From CAZUHB01 sp964620445 (GTDB taxonomy: Bacteria; Planctomycetota; B15-G4; CAYZWU01), in assembly GCA_964620445.1 (NCBI GenBank), contig CAZUHB010000003.1, positions 62,001 through 126,000 on the forward strand: a stretch of DNA of 64,000 nucleotides. The letters run 5' to 3'. The notes under the pieces were generated by a model that saw only the letters and a program-made list of their open reading frames with translations, ran no database searches and was not told the origin of the DNA. The translations under genes and the position numbers were made by a program. The stretch's first letter is position 1; each line of letters starts with the position of its first letter. Positions 60,341 through 64,000 of this stretch are shown here, in pieces.

Positions 60341-61444
60341 CTAGGTCGCTGCCGACGTCCCGAGGCCCTCGATGGAGAAGGACGGATCGCCGTAGAGCAC
60401 GTACCCGCCCCAGACCATCGAATTCTCCCCGAAATCCTCGGCCAGGACCTGCCGCACGTCGCGCAGCGCAGCGCCGACCGGATTACGGCCGTAAAGCGAG
60501 CGGAAAAAGGACACCCCCGCCGTTCGGGCAACCGAATCACGAATATCCCACAGAGTGCCCACGAAATGTTGCACCCCGCAGACCAGAAAGGTGGTGGCCA
60601 GCCCGAGGGCGTGGTGTTGTCCCGCCTCCATCAGGAGCGGCGCGCCTTGCGATGAAGAACGGCATCCGTTGACAAAGACGAGCCCGGGAAATACGAAACG
60701 TCCGCTGCACTTGACGATCTGCTGGACCGAACAGAAATCATCGCTGAGCCTGATGCGGGCGTCATCGCCCACTCCGTCCACATGGCCCGCGAAGTGAAGG
60801 ATATCGGCCTGCCCGAGGCTGTCCATGAAACCGGCAACGCTCACACGGCCGGAGAGGAGGGTCGGTGTGATGCGCTTTCCGTACTGAAGGAGCAGGTCGC
60901 GCGTGGCGGTCCCTTCGGCCGCCGCCGCCGGCAGATTCCCTTCGGGATCAGTGATGACCGTGTGCCGGAGAGGAATCGAAAGCTGCCGTTTTTCGATGTG
61001 GGCCACCGACACGGGCAGTCCCACGAGACGGCCCATGTTGTACCGGCGGCAGAAAAAGTCCGATCCGTCGTGAAGCAATTCCCACGGGAGCCAGGCCAGT
61101 TCACTGTCGATCGACAGGGTCAGGTCCCCATCGACGACACTGTCCAGTTTGGCTCGAAACGACGCCGGCACAAGTTCGCGGTAAAGATCCTCACCGAGCG
61201 CCGCGATCCGATTCCGCTCGCGCCCGTTACCTTCCCTGGGGGAGGTCGCGCTTGCCGCGGCGCGCAGGCAGCCGAGCAGTTCTTTCACCTTGGTTTCGAG
61301 CGACCTCTGATTGACCTCGAACTGCTCGTAGTATTTGACGGCCGTCTCCATCGGAGACGGCCCGCCGAAGGTCGAAGCCCTCAGGACGTTGGCGCCGCTG
61401 CAAATGTACTGAAGTGTGATCTTTCGCTTGTTGTCGTTTTCCAC
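60341..61444 (-). CDS. CHAT-domain protease
   Basis: 367 residues from GTG 61444. CHAT (caspase-HetF-associated with TPR) cysteine protease fold: LSIDSELAWLPWELLHDGSDFF (about 110-131) is the conserved first segment, the catalytic dyad is His221 in HFAGH and Cys261 in VNGCRSSS, and the C-terminal GTLWDIRDSVA is also conserved. The last 60 residues close the domain. The N-terminal 100 residues contain helical sequence (METAVKYYEQFEVNQRSL) but no clear TPR. CHAT proteases act in programmed cleavage in caspase-like, gasdermin and CRISPR type III-E contexts. No such partner is visible here. The next gene upstream on this strand is the beta-propeller gene. Confidence 0.88.
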   Translation of the reverse strand: MENDNKRKITLQYICSGANVLRASTFGGPSPMETAVKYYEQFEVNQRSLETKVKELLGCLRAAASATSPREGNGRERNRIAALGEDLYRELVPASFRAKLDSVVDGDLTLSIDSELAWLPWELLHDGSDFFCRRYNMGRLVGLPVSVAHIEKRQLSIPLRHTVITDPEGNLPAAAAEGTATRDLLLQYGKRITPTLLSGRVSVAGFMDSLGQADILHFAGHVDGVGDDARIRLSDDFCSVQQIVKCSGRFVFPGLVFVNGCRSSSQGAPLLMEAGQHHALGLATTFLVCGVQHFVGTLWDIRDSVARTAGVSFFRSLYGRNPVGAALRDVRQVLAEDFGENSMVWGGYVLYGDPSFSIEGLGTSAAT

Positions 61445-61556
61445 GTTCTTCGCCTCATCCGGTCGCTAATTGGCTCGAATGTTGATTCCCGAGTGGAGAA
61501 AGTCAAGAATCTTCGCGAAAAGGAGAAGGACAGAAGGGATGACTCGGATGGCGGGG

Positions 61557-63089
61557 CTAGTAAAACTTCACCAGCGAGGGGTCTGCGTTCGGGTCGATCC
61601 GAAGAGCGCCGTCACTCTCTCCGCCGACTCTCAACAGACTGATCGTGTCGAGATCGATCACGCTCAGCAGGCCGCTGCTCGACATGACGTAACAGCGGTT
61701 GATGAGAGGCGATCGGGAGAGAAAAACGCGGCTCCCTGTATCGACCGGAACTGTCAGGTAGCTGGAAATCAGGGAGAGAGAACTCTTGTCGAAGAAACCG
61801 ACGTACCCCTTCTCGCTGATGGCGCCCCCCGGAACCCAGAGCAAAACGCCCAGATCGCGTTCGTCGCACACCTCGAGATCTCTCACGCCGGGAGGATTGA
61901 AACCGGGGATCGATTTGATCTTGGTACCGGAGTAGATATCGAGGAACTTGACCTCGTCAGCGTCATACTTCGTGCGATACACCACGGGAAGGAGCGGACG
62001 CGAGGCCCGTTCGAAGACCTCGAACATGGCCGGATTCTGTCCGACGGCAATGTAGTACTTGTCGTGGGTCTGCGTATTGAAGAGGCAAACAAAACCGTTG
62101 CCGCTGGGAGTAGTCACGAGCGCCACCAGGCAGTTCTCGTAAACCTGGATATCCTCGACCGTGCTCAGCGGGTGATTGTCATCGAGAAAGAAACTCTTCG
62201 ACTTGCCGGTGGCCAGGTTGTACACGCTCACGGCCGATTCGCCCGAACGGACATAGACGAGACGGGAGTCCTCGCTCATGGCCAGCATACGCCCCCCGCC
62301 GGACGTCATCACCGAATCGATGACGATCGTCTCGGGCTCGGGATTCAGGTCGGGATCGACACGGTAGATCCTGAGGGTGCCCTGCACGTAGGTATCGCTG
62401 GAGAGAAGGTCCTGTTCGGAGCAGAGGGCAATGATGCGCGTCCCGTCGGGGGACGCGATCAGGTCGAGAAGACCGGATCCGGTCGGAAAGTAGCGAAAGA
62501 GCCAGGCATCATCGAAGGGAGAAAAGATCCCGATCTGATCGTTGTCGAGCAGAACGAATCCGAGGCTTCCGTCGCGGCTGAAAACGATCTTGCCCGGACT
62601 TCCGGCGACACGTCCCGACCGATCTGAAATCGTGTCGTCGAGCGCGTTATACTTCACGATCGTACCGGTGCCGTCAGGGTCCGCCGCGGGGACGTAGAAA
62701 CCCGGGTTATCCACCCGCACCTCGCGCAGTTCGGAAAGCACGGTCGGGCTGTCCAGGCTGGCGATCTCGGCCCAGAAGACGATGTTTCTACCAATCCAAT
62801 CGCGATCGGAGAGGGTAAAGGTCCATGAACAATCGCCTTCCTCATCGGAGGTCGATCGCCCCAGTTCCTCGACGCGCGATCCATCGGCGTCCGATTTGAA
62901 CCACGTCACCGGGGCGAGCGGCGGGGCGTCGACAAGTTCGAGGGTCATTTCCGAACCGTAGACGGGGCGGGTATTCTGAAGCGTGGGGATCTCGCCGAGA
63001 GGATTGACCACACCTTGTGCCATCGCCGCGTTTCCCAGCAGGACGCAGCTCAACAGGACGACACCAAGCGTGAGAGGAGAATTTCTCAT
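61557..63089 (-). CDS. Secreted beta-propeller protein (WD40/YVTN-like)
   Basis: About 510 residues from ATG 63089. A signal peptide (LLSCVLLGNAAMAQ) is followed by a beta-sandwich-like part (30-115, with TWFKSDADGSRVEEL) and then a seven-bladed beta-propeller-like region (about 130-500) made of blades with VSVYNLATGKSKSFF or LRIYRVDPDLNPEP-type strands and SPDGTRIIA, typical of YVTN or quinoprotein-type propellers. No catalytic residue is recognised. It precedes the CHAT protease on the same strand with a 112 base gap, so co-transcription is possible but not shown. Confidence 0.75.
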   Translation of the reverse strand: MRNSPLTLGVVLLSCVLLGNAAMAQGVVNPLGEIPTLQNTRPVYGSEMTLELVDAPPLAPVTWFKSDADGSRVEELGRSTSDEEGDCSWTFTLSDRDWIGRNIVFWAEIASLDSPTVLSELREVRVDNPGFYVPAADPDGTGTIVKYNALDDTISDRSGRVAGSPGKIVFSRDGSLGFVLLDNDQIGIFSPFDDAWLFRYFPTGSGLLDLIASPDGTRIIALCSEQDLLSSDTYVQGTLRIYRVDPDLNPEPETIVIDSVMTSGGGRMLAMSEDSRLVYVRSGESAVSVYNLATGKSKSFFLDDNHPLSTVEDIQVYENCLVALVTTPSGNGFVCLFNTQTHDKYYIAVGQNPAMFEVFERASRPLLPVVYRTKYDADEVKFLDIYSGTKIKSIPGFNPPGVRDLEVCDERDLGVLLWVPGGAISEKGYVGFFDKSSLSLISSYLTVPVDTGSRVFLSRSPLINRCYVMSSSGLLSVIDLDTISLLRVGGESDGALRIDPNADPSLVKFY

Positions 63090-63333
63090 ACCGACTGAAA
63101 CCCCGTTTATCCAAACGACGACCACGCTCTCAGGTCGAGGGCGGTTACATCTCTATATAGGTTATCACATAGCTGACATTTACACTAATTTCTTCTATAT
63201 CGGCTTTTTTTACGACCTATCTGGGCCAAATGATGGATTTGAATCGATCCCTCCGCTCGCGGCCGCGCTCGGCACAGAAAAACATGCCGTAACACAATGA
63301 TTCAAAAAGGATTAAAAACCCGACACAACTTGG

Positions 63334-63783
63334 TCATTCCGCGTCCGGCTTCTTCCTGAGCGCTTTCAGTTTCGAGATTCTCCTCTTCGTGTCCAGTCTG
63401 CGCGCTTTTGATTTTTTTGTGGGTCTCGTGGGCAAGCGCTTCTTCATGACCCTGAGCCATGAGCGGATCCTCTCGGCCAATTTCTGGCAACAGGCATTCC
63501 GATTCGCGTCCCTCGATCGGAAACGGTCGGAGACGAACTGCACCGATCCATCCTCGGCGAGATGGGGCTTCGCCCGTTCGAGGAGTCTCTCCAGCGCGGT
63601 GTTCGTGAGCGATGATCTGGCGGCGTTGCTCTGGGCGGGCCACCATTTGAGCCTCGCCTTGGTGGCTGTCTTGTTCACCTTCTGGCCACCAGGGCCGGAT
63701 GAACGGGAAAAGGAGAAATGGAGCTCCGCCACCGGAATCACGAATCCCGGCTTGATCCACAGATTCTCCTTTTCGGCGCTCAT
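63334..63783 (-). CDS. arfB: Peptidyl-tRNA hydrolase ArfB (YaeJ-like)
   Basis: 149 residues. The class I release-factor loop SSGPGGQKVNKTATKA holds the catalytic GGQ; the C-terminal tail is strongly basic (RRLDTKRRISKLKALRK), the part that enters the empty mRNA channel of a stalled ribosome. It frees ribosomes stalled on non-stop mRNAs without a stop codon. The stop-codon-recognising domains of RF1/2 are absent. Length and motifs match ArfB. The start ATG is behind GAGAGG. Confidence 0.9.
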   Translation of the reverse strand: MSAEKENLWIKPGFVIPVAELHFSFSRSSGPGGQKVNKTATKARLKWWPAQSNAARSSLTNTALERLLERAKPHLAEDGSVQFVSDRFRSRDANRNACCQKLAERIRSWLRVMKKRLPTRPTKKSKARRLDTKRRISKLKALRKKPDAE

Positions 63784-63843
63784 CGGCAGGCCTCTCTTCG
63801 TCCATAAAACCGGGGCGCGAGCCAGATCACACTCGATCGGCTC

Positions 63844-63999
63844 TCACCGGCTGACGATGCGTACGTGCAGGCCCTTCTCGTCCACGTCCATGTATGAAGC
63901 GGTCACACCCTTGAAATATTTGTCCACCACCGAGACATCGGGAAAGGGCGCTCCATCCAGCCCTTCGTCGCCACTCGTGGCAGCCAGAGTTTTGACGGC
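63844..63999 (-). CDS. C-terminal end of an unidentified protein (partial)
   Basis: Fifty-one codons before a TGA at 63844-63846; the gene begins beyond the window. The frame has coding character (SVVDKYFKGVTASYMDVDE, then GLHVRIVSR), while the other minus-strand frames are rich in Arg/Gly shadow sequence. No family is recognised. Confidence 0.5.
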   Translation of the reverse strand, partial: AVKTLAATSGDEGLDGAPFPDVSVVDKYFKGVTASYMDVDEKGLHVRIVSR

Positions 64000-64000
64000 A

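Overview
The window is a 64 kb piece of a GC-rich bacterial chromosome. It holds about 50 protein genes, one tRNA and one 100-base assembly gap. The organism is a diderm: it encodes LptE-like and BamD-like outer-membrane assembly lipoproteins, an Mla lipid-transport operon, an AsmA-type protein, two secretins, Lgt and many predicted lipoproteins. Large secreted TPR, HEAT and Ig-like proteins, a CHAT protease and a giant membrane-bound sigma-54-type activator point to a deep-branching, probably uncultured lineage, perhaps near the PVC/FCB groups or a candidate phylum. The phylum cannot be fixed from sequence reading alone.

Layout. 1-5.8 kb (+): a partial secreted protein, a FabZ-like dehydratase, lgt, a divergent RNase HII-like protein, a HAD phosphatase, an E1-like (ThiF/MoeB) enzyme and a threonine aldolase. 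5.9 kb: tRNA-Thr(CGT) with a strong bidirectional terminator. 6.1-30.7 kb (almost all -): an exported HEAT protein carrying a dead receiver domain, an ABC exporter pair, two tandem paralogous secretin lipoproteins, a Skp-like protein, a 1875-residue transmembrane enhancer-binding protein, pnp-rpsO, queC with a lipoprotein, a large Ig-like lipoprotein and the mlaE-mlaF-mlaD-auxiliary lipoprotein operon. 31-34.3 kb (+): two paralogous TPR proteins. 34.4-36.9 kb (-): a cysteine-rich secreted protein and hutI. 37.1 kb (+): a CorC-type CBS protein. 38.5-56.6 kb (-): an envelope, cell-wall and c-di-AMP block read as recO, bamD-like, lptE-like, ftsH, CoA-disulfide-reductase/rhodanese, folP, cdaA, cdaR, glmM, tsaB, alr, an AsmA-like gene and a mannose-1-phosphate guanylyltransferase. 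56.9-60.3 kb (+): an MsbA-like ABC transporter and an M24 peptidase. 60.3-64 kb (-): a CHAT protease, a beta-propeller protein, arfB and a partial gene.

The most unusual signal is a set of four unrelated short tandem-repeat arrays, with units of 39, 24, 22 and 21 bp. In every array the unit contains a small inverted repeat that can form a hairpin. The three arrays inside genes have periods divisible by three and stay in frame. The one between folP and cdaA has a 22 bp period. The assembly broke inside the 24 bp array, and the repeat phase on the two sides of the gap predicts one continuous AsmA-like gene. The second standout is the single-chain sensor/activator at 14-19.7 kb (CBM9-like, 5 TM, HAMP, GAF, degenerate GGDEF, sigma-54 AAA+, winged helix).
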